Source: Algicoccus sp048820935
GTDB taxonomy: Bacteria > Pseudomonadota > Gammaproteobacteria > Burkholderiales > Burkholderiaceae_B
Reading direction: 5' to 3'
DNA length: 64,000 nucleotides
Assembly: GCF_048820935.1 (NCBI RefSeq)
Contig: NZ_JBMERD010000003.1
Location: 124,001 to 188,000 of the forward strand
Shown: in pieces, positions 7,575 through 17,730 of the stretch
How positions within the stretch are numbered: position 1 is the first letter of the stretch
Layout: each line of letters opens with the position of its first letter
The notes under the pieces: generated by a model
What the model was told of the DNA's origin: nothing
The model's database searches: none
The model's input: the letters and a program-made list of their open reading frames with translations, nothing else
Made by a program: the position numbers and the translations under genes

Positions 7575-10500
7575 ATGAAATCCTCTATTGATCTATTCGG
7601 TGCCCGTCAAAACAATCTAAAAGACTTGACTCTGCAAATTCGCACGGGTGAATTGACGGTTGTGACGGGTGTATCGGGCTCTGGAAAGAGCTCTCTGGCG
7701 TTCGATACGCTGTATGCCGAAGGCCAGCGCCGCTATGTGGAAACGTTCTCGCCCTATGCGAGACAGTTCCTCGATCGAATGGATAAGCCGCAAATTGATC
7801 GGATTGAAGGAATTTTGCCGGCGATTGCGATTGATCAAACCAATCCGGTTCGTAATTCCCGCAGTACCGTGGGGACGATGACAGAGCTGAACGATCATCT
7901 GAAACTACTGTTTGCGCGAGGGGCAACACTCTATTGTCGTGGATGCAACCATCCTGTGCAGCCAGATACCCCGCAAAGTATTGCGCAGGATTTACGTGAG
8001 CGCAGTCAGGCCGCAGGTAATCCGCGATTGATTGTGACCTTTGCCGTGGATGTACCTGAAAGTCTGGATGAGGCGCAGGTTCAAGCATTTCTGGATACCC
8101 AAGGTTATGTGCGGGTTCATCACCGTGAGAATGTGGCTGGCGAAGATGGTGAACAGCAGCGTTTATATGTCGTACAAGACCGGTTTCGGTTAGAAGGGAC
8201 AGAGCACGCCCGGGTTAATGAAGCGATTGAGGCGGCATTGCGGATGGGCCGTGGTTTGATGACCGTGTTTGCGCTAGACGATGAGGGTCAACCGTTGGCG
8301 TACTGGCGCTTTAGTGACAAACTACATTGTGCAGACTGTGACCTAGATTATTCGCCTTGTTTACCTAGTACGTTTTCTTTTAATTCACCTTTAGGGGCCT
8401 GTGAGGCCTGTCGTGGCTTTGGTCGGGTGATTGGTGTGGATATGGGTCTGGTGATTCCAGATGACAGCAAGTCCTTGCGAGATGGTGCAATTAAGCCCTG
8501 GCAGACCCCGAGCTTTAAAGAGTTACAGCGTGACCTAGAAAAGTTTGCCAAACTTCAAGGGATTGCGATTGATATCCCGTGGCGTGATTTGCCGCCTGAA
8601 CATCAAAGGTATGTGATTGAAGGCGATCCAGATTGGAAAGGTGGACGTAAAGCCTGGCAAACGCAGTGGTATGGCATCGATCATTTTTTTGAGTGGTTGG
8701 AGTCGCGTGCCTACAAAATGCATGTGCGTGTCATGCTCTCAAAGTATCGCAGCTATACGCCGTGCCCAGCCTGTCACGGTGCACGTTTAAAGCCTGATGC
8801 GTTGCTGTGGCGAGTGGGTGATGCAGCCCAGGGTTCATACAACTTTCATGAATTGATGAGCCTGCCCATCAGGCATTTGTATCAGTGGTTTGAACAGTTG
8901 GTATTTCCCGATGTCGTGATGGATGCGGCCATGACGCTGGTGCGTGAAGAGATTCTCACACGCCTGAAGTTCCTGAATGATGTGGGTTTGGGTTATTTGA
9001 CGCTCGAGCGCCAAAGCCGAACACTGTCAGGCGGTGAGGTGCAACGCATTAATTTGACCACTGCCCTAGGCACGTCATTGGTCAACACCTTGTTTGTGTT
9101 GGATGAGCCCTCCATTGGCTTGCACCCCATGGATATGCATCGGGTGGTGGAAGTCATGCACCGCTTGCGCAATGCTGGCAACACGTTGGTGGTCGTTGAG
9201 CATGATCCACAAGTGATGGTGGCAGCAGATCGCATTCTGGACATGGGGCCTGGACCTGGTGAAAAAGGTGGAGAGATCGTCTTTGACGGCACGCCTGATG
9301 CATTGCGTCAGGCAGACACACTCACGGGACAGTATCTGAGTGGTCGCAAACGCATTGAAGCACCTCGACCTGTCGCTGTGACCGACAAAACTCCCCGACT
9401 GTTGTTGGAAGGCGTACAAGCCCATAACCTAAAAAACATCGATGTCCATATTCCGTTGGGTAGGATGGTGTGTGTCACAGGCGTTTCCGGATCCGGCAAA
9501 TCCACGCTTGTAGAAAATGTTCTATTTCCTGCCTTACTAAAGCATTTTGGTCGACCGACAGAAGCCCCGGGTGCTTACCGGCATTTGTTAGGTGCAGAGC
9601 AGCTTGCAGATGTTGTGATGGTGGATCAGTCCGCCATAGGTAAAACAGCCCGTTCCACACCAGCTAGTTACATCGGTGCATTTGATGCGATCCGTAAGCT
9701 CTTTTCACAAGCACCGTTGGCCTTGGAGCGAGGCTATACCGCGGGGATGTTCAGCTTTAACGGTGGAGATGGACGTTGCCCAACCTGTGCGGGTACGGGG
9801 TTTGAGCATGTAGAGATGCAGTTTTTGTCGGATGTGTATTTACGTTGTCCAGATTGTGACGGTAGACGTTTTCGTCCAGAAATCTGCGAGGTTCGTCTAG
9901 AGCATTTGGGTCAGAGCGCATCGGTTGATGAAGTCTTGGCGATGACGGTGACACAAGCCTTGTCTTTCTTTAAGGGGTTGCGACAAGTTCAGACCGCTTT
10001 GGCGACCTTGGTCGATGTGGGGTTGGAATACGTCACGCTCGGCCAACCAGTGCCAACTCTGTCTGGTGGGGAAGCACAGCGTTTGAAGCTTGCAGGCCAT
10101 TTGGTGAAATCACTCCAAAGTCGCAGCCGTCAGCCCTTGAATCAGAAGCCCGTTTTGTTTCTCTTTGATGAACCGACGACTGGGTTGCATCTGGATGATA
10201 TTGCACGCCTCATGGGGGCGTTCAGAAAGCTTCTCTCAGCAGGTCACGCACTCCTGATTATTGAGCATAACCTGGATGTGGTTGCCGCCAGTGACTGGGT
10301 GATTGATCTGGGGCCGGGTGCGGGTGATGAGGGTGGAGAGATTGTGGCGCAAGGCACACCGACCGATCTGATTGAAACCAGTGATTCAGCCACTGCACAA
10401 GCCTTACGTGAGTATGCCCAAATTGTTCGTGAGCACCAGCCCATTGCAGTGACATCCAGTGCGCAAGCGGTCAGTGCGCCCAAGCCTGTCACCAGTATTG

Positions 10501-13094
10501 ATATCTTGCATGCGCGTGAACATAACTTGCGTGATATCAGCGTGAGTATTCCGCACCGTCAGTTCACGGTGATCACAGGCGTTTCCGGATCTGGTAAATC
10601 CACACTGGCCTTTGATATCTTGTTTAACGAAGGGCAGCGTCGATATTTAGAATCGATTAATGCATACGCCAGAGCGATTGTGCAGCCTGCCGGGCAGCCA
10701 GATGTGGATGCGATCTACGGTATTGCCCCGACGGTTGCCATTGAGCAACGCACCAGTCGAGGTGGTTATAAATCCACTGTGGCCACAATGACAGAGATTT
10801 ACCACTTTCTGCGTTTGTTGTATGTGAAGCTCGGGGTGCAATATTGTCCGTGTTGCAACGTACCGGTCACCCCACAGACATCGCAGCAAATCATGGCGCA
10901 TATTCTGCGTGAGTATGATGGGCAACATATTGGTTTGTTGGCGCCCTTGGTACATGCCAGAAAAGGTTATTACACCGACCTGGCCCGTTGGGCACGTCAG
11001 AAGGGGTACACACATTTGCGCGTCGATGGCGAGTTCCTAACCACACAACCTTGGCCCCGATTAGATCGATACAAAGAACACACGATTGAGTTGCCTGTGG
11101 CCGATCTGGTGGTGAGTGCAGACAATGAAGTGCAGTTGCGTACAGCCATTGAGTCTGCGCTTGAGCACGGCGATGGGGTGTTGAGCGTGGTGTGGCCCCT
11201 GGAACGTTTGCATGTAGACTTGCAAGCGCCTTTGGAGCAAATGCATTTTTCAACCAAACGGGCGTGCCCGTCTTGTGCACGTAGTTTTGCAGAGGCCGAT
11301 CCTCGACTCTTCTCGTATAACTCCAAGCATGGTTGGTGTACGACGTGCTTTGGGACGGGGGTTGCCTTGAAAGGGTTTGATGCCGAGCAGACGGGTGAAG
11401 AATTGCGCTGGAAGCAAGATGAGACGCAGACCTCACAGCCTTGCCCATCTTGTGAAGGGACACGGCTCAATGAAGTGGCGCGCGCCGTACGCTGGCAGGA
11501 TCATTCGATTGTGGAGCTGACTGGGTTGTCGGTGCGTGAAGCTCAGCAGTTTTTTGAAGGACTGGAGCTCGATGCGCGTCAAACAAGCATTGCCCGCGAT
11601 ATTTTGCAGGAAGTGCGTTCGCGACTGAAATTCATGCGCGAAGTGGGGCTGGATTATTTGTCTTTAGATCGAGCGGCTCCTACCTTGTCTGGGGGTGAGG
11701 CGCAACGTATCCGTCTGGCTGCGCAGCTCGGTTCCAATTTGCAGGGCGTTTGCTATGTCCTCGATGAACCAACGATTGGTTTACACCCGCGCGATAACCA
11801 GATTTTGTTGAATGCCTTGGCTCGCTTACAGTCAAACGGCAACACCTTGGTGGTGGTTGAGCACGATACCGATACGATCCGACGCGCTGATCATGTCATT
11901 GACATTGGGCCGGGCGCGGGCGTGCGAGGTGGGCGCATTGTGGCGCAAGGCCGTGTCATCGATATAGAAAACGCCCCTGAATCGGTCACAGGTCGTTTCT
12001 TGCGTGAGCCATTACGTCATTCGAAGCAGCCAAGTCGTCCAGTCGATGCAGATACGCAATGGATTCGCGTCCGTGGTGCGAATCTGCACAATCTAAAGCA
12101 AGTTGATGCGCAGATTCCAACCGGTCGACTGACCGTGGTGACGGGTGTATCCGGTTCGGGCAAATCCAGTCTGGCACGAGATGTCCTCCTAGACAACTTA
12201 TTGCGTGTGATGGCCAATCCGAAAGACAAACCGATTTGGCATGGCTGCGATCAGATTACAGGTTGGGAGTCAATTGACCGAATTTTAGAGGTCGATCAAA
12301 CCCCCATCGGAAAAACACCGCGCTCATGTCCAGCTACTTATGTGGGATTCTGGGATGTGGTGCGACGTCAGTTTGCCGATACTCAAGAGGCTCGAATTCG
12401 AGGTTGGGGTATTGCACGGTTTTCTTTTAATACCGGACAAGGGCGTTGCCCCGTGTGCGAAGGTCAGGGCATGCGCACAATTGAAATGAACTTCTTGCCT
12501 GATGTGAAAGTGCCTTGTGATGCTTGTGAGGGTATGCGGTTTAACCCGCAAACACTGTCCGTCAATTTGCGCGGCATGAATGCGGGTCAGGTGTTGGCAC
12601 TTGAAGTCGATGATGCAATTGATTATTTTGCGGCGCACCCGCGGGTTCGAGAGCCACTTAAACTGATGCAAGATGTCGGGCTGGGGTATCTAACACTCGG
12701 TCAGGCATCACCCACTTTGTCGGGTGGTGAGGCACAACGGATTAAACTCGTGACTGAGTTGGCTAAAGCTCATTTGGGCAGTACACGACGCGTGAAAATA
12801 ACGCCACGCACGCTGTATGTGCTCGATGAACCGACGGTTGGCTTGTCGGTGGCTGATGTTGAAAAACTAATTAATGTCTTGCATCGATTAACCGAAGCGG
12901 GGCATACCGTGGTGGTGATTGAACATAACCTCGATGTGATCGCTCAGGCGGATTGGTTGATTGATCTGGGTCCTGAAGGTGGATCAGGAGGAGGGCAAGT
13001 GATTGCACAAGCCAGCCCTTGGGAGGTGGTTGAGCAATTCCCAGAGTCTCACACTGCGATTGCATTAAGACCTGTCTTTGGAGAGTCTGCGTGA
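7575..13094 (+). CDS. uvrA: Double-length excinuclease ABC subunit UvrA (tandem fusion)
   Basis: A 1839-residue protein, about twice the usual 940, made of two complete UvrA units in one frame (about 1-945 and 970-1839). Four Walker A motifs GVSGSGKS occur near residues 32, 636, 1002 and 1523. Four LSGGE signatures and four CxxC...CxxC zinc modules are present (for example CADCD...CEAC in the first half and CPVCEG...CDACEG in the last quarter). UvrA recognises bulky DNA lesions as a dimer and loads UvrB for nucleotide excision repair; here the dimer is covalent. Double-length UvrA proteins are known in Burkholderiales. All nucleotide-binding motifs look intact in both halves. pabB starts at its stop codon. 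Confidence 0.93.
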   Translation: MKSSIDLFGARQNNLKDLTLQIRTGELTVVTGVSGSGKSSLAFDTLYAEGQRRYVETFSPYARQFLDRMDKPQIDRIEGILPAIAIDQTNPVRNSRSTVGTMTELNDHLKLLFARGATLYCRGCNHPVQPDTPQSIAQDLRERSQAAGNPRLIVTFAVDVPESLDEAQVQAFLDTQGYVRVHHRENVAGEDGEQQRLYVVQDRFRLEGTEHARVNEAIEAALRMGRGLMTVFALDDEGQPLAYWRFSDKLHCADCDLDYSPCLPSTFSFNSPLGACEACRGFGRVIGVDMGLVIPDDSKSLRDGAIKPWQTPSFKELQRDLEKFAKLQGIAIDIPWRDLPPEHQRYVIEGDPDWKGGRKAWQTQWYGIDHFFEWLESRAYKMHVRVMLSKYRSYTPCPACHGARLKPDALLWRVGDAAQGSYNFHELMSLPIRHLYQWFEQLVFPDVVMDAAMTLVREEILTRLKFLNDVGLGYLTLERQSRTLSGGEVQRINLTTALGTSLVNTLFVLDEPSIGLHPMDMHRVVEVMHRLRNAGNTLVVVEHDPQVMVAADRILDMGPGPGEKGGEIVFDGTPDALRQADTLTGQYLSGRKRIEAPRPVAVTDKTPRLLLEGVQAHNLKNIDVHIPLGRMVCVTGVSGSGKSTLVENVLFPALLKHFGRPTEAPGAYRHLLGAEQLADVVMVDQSAIGKTARSTPASYIGAFDAIRKLFSQAPLALERGYTAGMFSFNGGDGRCPTCAGTGFEHVEMQFLSDVYLRCPDCDGRRFRPEICEVRLEHLGQSASVDEVLAMTVTQALSFFKGLRQVQTALATLVDVGLEYVTLGQPVPTLSGGEAQRLKLAGHLVKSLQSRSRQPLNQKPVLFLFDEPTTGLHLDDIARLMGAFRKLLSAGHALLIIEHNLDVVAASDWVIDLGPGAGDEGGEIVAQGTPTDLIETSDSATAQALREYAQIVREHQPIAVTSSAQAVSAPKPVTSIDILHAREHNLRDISVSIPHRQFTVITGVSGSGKSTLAFDILFNEGQRRYLESINAYARAIVQPAGQPDVDAIYGIAPTVAIEQRTSRGGYKSTVATMTEIYHFLRLLYVKLGVQYCPCCNVPVTPQTSQQIMAHILREYDGQHIGLLAPLVHARKGYYTDLARWARQKGYTHLRVDGEFLTTQPWPRLDRYKEHTIELPVADLVVSADNEVQLRTAIESALEHGDGVLSVVWPLERLHVDLQAPLEQMHFSTKRACPSCARSFAEADPRLFSYNSKHGWCTTCFGTGVALKGFDAEQTGEELRWKQDETQTSQPCPSCEGTRLNEVARAVRWQDHSIVELTGLSVREAQQFFEGLELDARQTSIARDILQEVRSRLKFMREVGLDYLSLDRAAPTLSGGEAQRIRLAAQLGSNLQGVCYVLDEPTIGLHPRDNQILLNALARLQSNGNTLVVVEHDTDTIRRADHVIDIGPGAGVRGGRIVAQGRVIDIENAPESVTGRFLREPLRHSKQPSRPVDADTQWIRVRGANLHNLKQVDAQIPTGRLTVVTGVSGSGKSSLARDVLLDNLLRVMANPKDKPIWHGCDQITGWESIDRILEVDQTPIGKTPRSCPATYVGFWDVVRRQFADTQEARIRGWGIARFSFNTGQGRCPVCEGQGMRTIEMNFLPDVKVPCDACEGMRFNPQTLSVNLRGMNAGQVLALEVDDAIDYFAAHPRVREPLKLMQDVGLGYLTLGQASPTLSGGEAQRIKLVTELAKAHLGSTRRVKITPRTLYVLDEPTVGLSVADVEKLINVLHRLTEAGHTVVVIEHNLDVIAQADWLIDLGPEGGSGGGQVIAQASPWEVVEQFPESHTAIALRPVFGESA

Positions 13095-14248
13095 AGTGTT
13101 GGTTTGATCAGGGAGCTGAACAGACACGTTTACAGATGACTGGTATGGTGGCGCGCATCGGTGTGCGCCGCCCTGAGTATCTGGCGCAGGCGTTGGCACA
13201 GATCGAAGACGCACAAAAGCAGGGTCACTGGGTGGCACTGGTGGCGCATTATGAATTGGGTGCTTGGCTTGATCCTGCTTTAAAAGAGATTGTGTGGCCT
13301 GACATGGCGACCGAATCGCCGGAACTATTGACAGCTTGGATTTTTAAACACGCTGAACAGCGCACGTTAGAAGCGGCTGGTGAGGCATGGTCTTCTAAAG
13401 CGCAGATCACCTCGGTCAAGGCGAGTCTGACTTGGCCGCGTTACCAGCAGATGATCGAAGCAGTGCGTACCTTGATTGCCGCTGGTGAGGTCTACCAAAT
13501 TAATGCGACCTTTCCGTTAATGGTTCAGGTTCAGGGGCAAGCGCGTGCACTGTATGAGCAGATATTGCAACAAAGTGCGGCTGCGCATGCGGCTTATATC
13601 CACGACGAAGAGGGTGGACGGCACATTCTGTCTTGGTCGCCTGAATTGTTTGTGGCGCGCACAGGGTCGAATCTGGTCACACGACCGATGAAAGGCACTG
13701 CGCCACGAGTGCCTGAAGATGTGGTTGCGGATGCTGCCATGGGACAGGCTTTACTCGATAGTCCTAAAGACCGTGCAGAAAACCTCATGATTGTCGATTT
13801 GCTTCGCAATGATTTGGGACGGCTCGCTCAGACTGGAACAGTCCGTGTCGATCCTTTGTTTGCGTTAGAAAAATACCCCACAGTCTGGACCATGACATCC
13901 ACAATTGAGGCGCAATTAAAGCCTCGGGTGAGCTTGTTGGAGATTCTACAAGCGCTGTTTCCATGTGGGTCGATCACTGGCGCCCCAAAAATTGCGGCAA
14001 TGAAACAGATCCGACGTTTGGAAATGGGTCCGCGGGGAGTGTATTGTGGCAGCATTGGATGGCTTGCACCGGATGGTGACTTTTCATTGAACGTGGCGAT
14101 TCGCACATTGGTACTCAATGAAGCGGGGCAGGGTACCTACCATGTGGGCGGAGGCATCGTGTATGACTCTGATCCCGCCAAAGAATGGCAAGAGTGTTTT
14201 TGGAAAGCCCGTGTTTTAGGGGTGCCTGTCCAATTGGCAGATGAGTAA
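13091..14248 (+). CDS. pabB: Aminodeoxychorismate synthase component I (PabB)
   Basis: A 385-residue chorismate-binding enzyme that makes 4-amino-4-deoxychorismate from chorismate for folate synthesis, usually with a PabA glutaminase partner. Visible signatures are AGEVYQINATFP, RPMKGTAPR (the Lys of the PIKGT motif marks PabB rather than TrpE), DRAENLMIVDLLRNDLGR, FPCGSITGAPK and a C-terminal GGGIVYDSDP. GTG 13091 overlaps the uvrA stop by four bases (GTGA), which indicates translational coupling. The pabC-like gene follows after 21 bases. No pabA lies in the window. Confidence 0.9.
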   Translation: MKCWFDQGAEQTRLQMTGMVARIGVRRPEYLAQALAQIEDAQKQGHWVALVAHYELGAWLDPALKEIVWPDMATESPELLTAWIFKHAEQRTLEAAGEAWSSKAQITSVKASLTWPRYQQMIEAVRTLIAAGEVYQINATFPLMVQVQGQARALYEQILQQSAAAHAAYIHDEEGGRHILSWSPELFVARTGSNLVTRPMKGTAPRVPEDVVADAAMGQALLDSPKDRAENLMIVDLLRNDLGRLAQTGTVRVDPLFALEKYPTVWTMTSTIEAQLKPRVSLLEILQALFPCGSITGAPKIAAMKQIRRLEMGPRGVYCGSIGWLAPDGDFSLNVAIRTLVLNEAGQGTYHVGGGIVYDSDPAKEWQECFWKARVLGVPVQLADE

Positions 14249-14269
14249 CGGATTATAAAGGTTGCCGCA

Positions 14270-14953
14270 ATGGCACAAACAACAGCGACGTTTGATTTGA
14301 TTGAAACCATGCGCGCCGATGCGCAAGGTGTCATTGATTTGTGGGATCTGCATATGGCACGTCTGCGTGACTCGGCACAAGCGCTGTCCTATCCGCCGAT
14401 CAGTGTTGCGCAGGTGCAATCACAAGTCCAAGAGGCCCTCCAAGTTGCAGAAAAAAACCTAGAATCAGGCTCAACCCCATCGCAATGGCGTGTGCGTTTG
14501 TTGTTATCTACGACTGGGCAAATCACGGTTGCTGCTTATCCACTGGCACCCTTGACACAGCCTCAGCGGGTGGCGTTTTCTGAAGTGACCCTACAAAGCG
14601 ATGAGCGTTTGTTGCAGCATAAAACGACCTTCAGACCTTGGTATGAAAGTGCGACAGCCTGGCTGGCGAATCACACTGAGTTTTTTGATGTGATTTTTTG
14701 TAATGAGCGTGGCGAATTGTGTGAGGGCACTCGCAGCAATGTGTATGTTTACGACGATGGGCAATGGTTCACACCACCAAAACGATGTGGTTTGTTAGGA
14801 GGCGTGTGGCGAGCCCATTTGTTACAAACAGGACAAGTTCAAGAACGCGTGATCCGTTGTGAGGACTTGACACCACAGACTTCGCTTCGGCTCTCAAACG
14901 GCTTGCGAGGCTGGTTTGATGTGGTGCCTAAACTTGGTACCCGGGTGGCCTAA
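14270..14953 (+). CDS. pabC: Aminotransferase class IV, probable aminodeoxychorismate lyase (PabC)
   Basis: A 227-residue PLP enzyme of fold type IV. The likely PLP lysine is in LLQHKTTFRPWY. The cofactor phosphate region is GELCEGTRSNVYV, and GLLGGVWR follows. In this family the lyase converts aminodeoxychorismate to para-aminobenzoate and pyruvate. The position directly behind pabB makes that role the best guess over branched-chain aminotransferase activity. An AAAGG site precedes the ATG. The MFS gene starts three bases after its stop. Confidence 0.82.
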   Translation: MAQTTATFDLIETMRADAQGVIDLWDLHMARLRDSAQALSYPPISVAQVQSQVQEALQVAEKNLESGSTPSQWRVRLLLSTTGQITVAAYPLAPLTQPQRVAFSEVTLQSDERLLQHKTTFRPWYESATAWLANHTEFFDVIFCNERGELCEGTRSNVYVYDDGQWFTPPKRCGLLGGVWRAHLLQTGQVQERVIRCEDLTPQTSLRLSNGLRGWFDVVPKLGTRVA

Positions 14954-14956
14954 CTC

Positions 14957-16153
14957 ATGCTGGCCGCGGTCCTTGGGATTGGTCAGATTTTGTCATGGGG
15001 AACCTTGTGTTTTGGGTTTCCGCTGATTGCACTGGGGATGGAAGCCGAGCTGGATTGGTCCAAATCTGAGATTTATCTGGGTGTGACCATCAGTATGGTG
15101 ATGACAGCGGTGTTTAGTTTTCCTGTGGGTCTGCGCATTGACCGTGGACAGGGGCGCTGGATTTTGACTGGGGCGTCGTTGTTGATTCTGCCCGTTTTAA
15201 GCTGGTGGGCCGTCACCAGCAATCTGGTTGCGTTCTACGTCATCAGTGCGTTCAGTGGCGTTTTACAAGCGGCCTTGTTGTATGAGCCCGCATTTGCCGT
15301 GTTGGCGCGTAGAGTCGGTGCATCCCAGGCCCGTGCCGGGATTACGCAAATCACACTCTGGGGTGGGTTTGCATCCACTGTGTCTGTGCCCTTGGTGGCT
15401 GCTTTGATTGCTTGGTCTGACTGGCGCACGACTTTGATCATTCTTGGGGTGATCAATGCGCTTTATGCCATCGTGTATTTCGTATCGATCCATCCGGATC
15501 GAGATGTGGAGCAGGCCACGGATAACACGATGCGCCAAACGCATGCTGCCCGCGACCGTCAAATCGTTCAACAAAACTTGCGCCGATCGGCCTTCTGGAT
15601 GCTGTTGTTGTCATTGACGTTTTATGCTGGTAACTTTTCTGGATTGGCCTATCACATGTACCCATTGCTGGAGTCCAAGGGTTTGAGCGCAACTGATGTC
15701 GTCATCATCATGGCTTTGATTGGTCCGGCTCAGGTACTGGGCAGAATCTTGGTAACTTGGCTCGCTGCAGACCGATCGTTGAGTCAGATTGGGGTGGTGC
15801 TCGCCTGTATGTTCCCGATTGTTTTTATGTTCTTTTATCCAGCTCAGGTAAATTTTTGGGTGATGGCGGCTTTATGTGTGACGTATGGGTTGGTCAATGG
15901 CACGTTTACGATTGTTCGCAGTCTCATGGTGCCTGAATTGCTCAGTCCGCATGCTTATGGTGCCTTAAACGGCATCATCACGGTGTCAGGCACGTTGGCG
16001 CGTGCCGCCGTGCCTTTGGCAGCAGCCTGGGTTTGGTCTTGGCAGATGTCGTATCAGCCGGTTGTTTTGTTGCTCACCGGGTTAAGCGTCCTCATGATGG
16101 TGACGTTCTGTTTGGCTGTTTGGCAGGCGCGGCGGTCTCCTTACATGGATTGA
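14957..16153 (+). CDS. MFS transporter
   Basis: A 398-residue integral membrane protein with about 12 transmembrane helices. A loop with GLRIDRGQGRW between TM2 and TM3 resembles the MFS signature. It begins inside the first helix (MLAAVLGIGQILSWGTLCFG), as in MFS proteins annotated as permeases of unknown substrate. It is packed three bases behind the pabC-like gene and is probably co-transcribed with uvrA-pabB-pabC. The substrate cannot be told. Confidence 0.82.
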   Translation: MLAAVLGIGQILSWGTLCFGFPLIALGMEAELDWSKSEIYLGVTISMVMTAVFSFPVGLRIDRGQGRWILTGASLLILPVLSWWAVTSNLVAFYVISAFSGVLQAALLYEPAFAVLARRVGASQARAGITQITLWGGFASTVSVPLVAALIAWSDWRTTLIILGVINALYAIVYFVSIHPDRDVEQATDNTMRQTHAARDRQIVQQNLRRSAFWMLLLSLTFYAGNFSGLAYHMYPLLESKGLSATDVVIIMALIGPAQVLGRILVTWLAADRSLSQIGVVLACMFPIVFMFFYPAQVNFWVMAALCVTYGLVNGTFTIVRSLMVPELLSPHAYGALNGIITVSGTLARAAVPLAAAWVWSWQMSYQPVVLLLTGLSVLMMVTFCLAVWQARRSPYMD

Positions 16154-16238
16154 GGTTGCTAGGAGGGGCTTGAAAGGTTCTCTCGGTGCTTTGCGTCACA
16201 ATGGACTTAGACGTTAATTTTTGTTGTAGGTGTTGTTT

Positions 16239-17723
16239 ATGAGTCAATCGTTGAACTGGAATTTTGATCACAGTTATGCGGGTTTGCCGGCTTTGTTTTT
16301 TGTGGAGCAAGCGCCTAAAAAAGTGAAACACCCGCAGCTCATTGAATGGAATCACACGCTCGCGGATGCGTTGGGGCTCAACACCGAAGGTTTGACGGCG
16401 GATGACTTGGCCATGGTGTTTAGTGGGCAGCTTTTACCTGAGTATGCCAAGCCTATTTCACAGGCCTACGCAGGACATCAGTTTGGTCACTTTACGATGC
16501 TCGGCGATGGCCGTGCGATCTTGCTGGGCGAGCATCTAACCCCTAGCGGGGAGCGAGTGGATATTCAGTTCAAAGGATCTGGGCCCACGCCATTTTCTCG
16601 TCGAGGTGATGGTCTGGCGGGTTTGGGGCCGATGTTGCGTGAGTACCTGATCAGTGAAGCGATGCATGCTTTGGGGATTGCGACGACCCGATCTTTGGCG
16701 GTCGTGCGTACAGGTGATCGTGTCTGGCGCGAAGATGTGCAAGACGGCGCAATTCTGACTCGCGTGGCTTCCAGTCATTTGCGGGTTGGAACATTTCAGT
16801 ATGCCGCAGCTCACGAAGAGCCTGAGGCCGTCAAGGTGTTGATCGATTATGCGTTAGAGCGACATTTTCCGGATGAAATTCGTGCCGATGAGCCGTCGGC
16901 TGTGAGTTTGTTTCGGGCAGTCATGACGCGTCAAGCCGCGCTGATCGTGGACTGGATGCGTGTGGGTTTTATTCATGGTGTGATGAATACTGACAACATG
17001 ACGATTTCTGGCGAAACCATTGATTACGGACCTTGTGCGTTTATGGATCATTACGATCCAAATATGTATTTCAGTTCCGTTGATCGACAGGGACGTTATG
17101 CCTTTGCCAATCAGCCACCGATTGCGCAGTGGAATCTGACGCGCTTTATCGAAGCATTGCTTTCAGAAATCTGTGAGGATCCAAGTGATGCCGTTGAGCC
17201 TGCCAAAGTATTGCTCAGAGAGTTTGAGCAGATGTTTCAGACTGGTTGGCTGCAGATGATGGGCAATAAGCTCGGTTTGTTGCAACCTAAGGAAGAAGAT
17301 CGGCCGTTGATTGATGATTTGCTGGCTTTGATGCGCACCCATCGTCTGGATTACACCAATACATTCATCGCCCTCATGCAGACGGTGCAGCCCGATCAGA
17401 TTCCAGAGGCGGTACAAGCGCAAGAGATTACGCAAGCACTGTCAACGTGGATGCCACGTTGGCAAGCTCGGTTGGCAGAGCAGTCGGTGTCAGATGCCGA
17501 GGTGTTTGCTGAGATGTTGTACAACAACCCACTGTATATCCCGCGCAACCATCTAGTTGAGCAGGTTTTGGAGGCAGCGACTCGACATCAAGACTTTGAG
17601 CCATTTGATGAACTGATGGATGTGTTGTCGCAACCGTATACATTCCAACCAGGACGAGCCTCGTTTATGCAAGCAGCATCGCTAGAAGCACAAACGATGC
17701 ATCGAACATTCTGTGGAACGTGA
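16239..17723 (+). CDS. selO: SelO/YdiU family protein AMPylase
   Basis: A 494-residue pseudokinase-fold enzyme. The family transfers AMP from ATP to Ser/Thr/Tyr of target proteins and is linked to redox stress. Visible are YAGHQFGHFTMLGDGRA, FKGSGPTPFSRRGDGLAGLG, TRVASSHLRVGTFQYAA and HGVMNTDNMTISGETIDYGP (the metal/catalytic Asn-Asp region). The C-terminus is TFCGT: a Cys stands third from the end, where eukaryotic homologues carry selenocysteine and E. coli has CSS. ATG 16239 gives the family N-terminus; an in-frame GTG at 16230 is less likely. Confidence 0.92.
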   Translation: MSQSLNWNFDHSYAGLPALFFVEQAPKKVKHPQLIEWNHTLADALGLNTEGLTADDLAMVFSGQLLPEYAKPISQAYAGHQFGHFTMLGDGRAILLGEHLTPSGERVDIQFKGSGPTPFSRRGDGLAGLGPMLREYLISEAMHALGIATTRSLAVVRTGDRVWREDVQDGAILTRVASSHLRVGTFQYAAAHEEPEAVKVLIDYALERHFPDEIRADEPSAVSLFRAVMTRQAALIVDWMRVGFIHGVMNTDNMTISGETIDYGPCAFMDHYDPNMYFSSVDRQGRYAFANQPPIAQWNLTRFIEALLSEICEDPSDAVEPAKVLLREFEQMFQTGWLQMMGNKLGLLQPKEEDRPLIDDLLALMRTHRLDYTNTFIALMQTVQPDQIPEAVQAQEITQALSTWMPRWQARLAEQSVSDAEVFAEMLYNNPLYIPRNHLVEQVLEAATRHQDFEPFDELMDVLSQPYTFQPGRASFMQAASLEAQTMHRTFCGT

Positions 17724-17730
17724 GGCCTAA

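Noticed and set aside
10891..11463. A 190-codon open frame on the minus strand inside uvrA
   Set aside because: It lies antisense within the well-conserved second UvrA unit, has no family features or ribosome site, and follows from the codon bias of the real gene. Similar antisense frames inside ettA (18414-19049) and the PAS/GGDEF/EAL gene (2695-3123) were rejected for the same reason.
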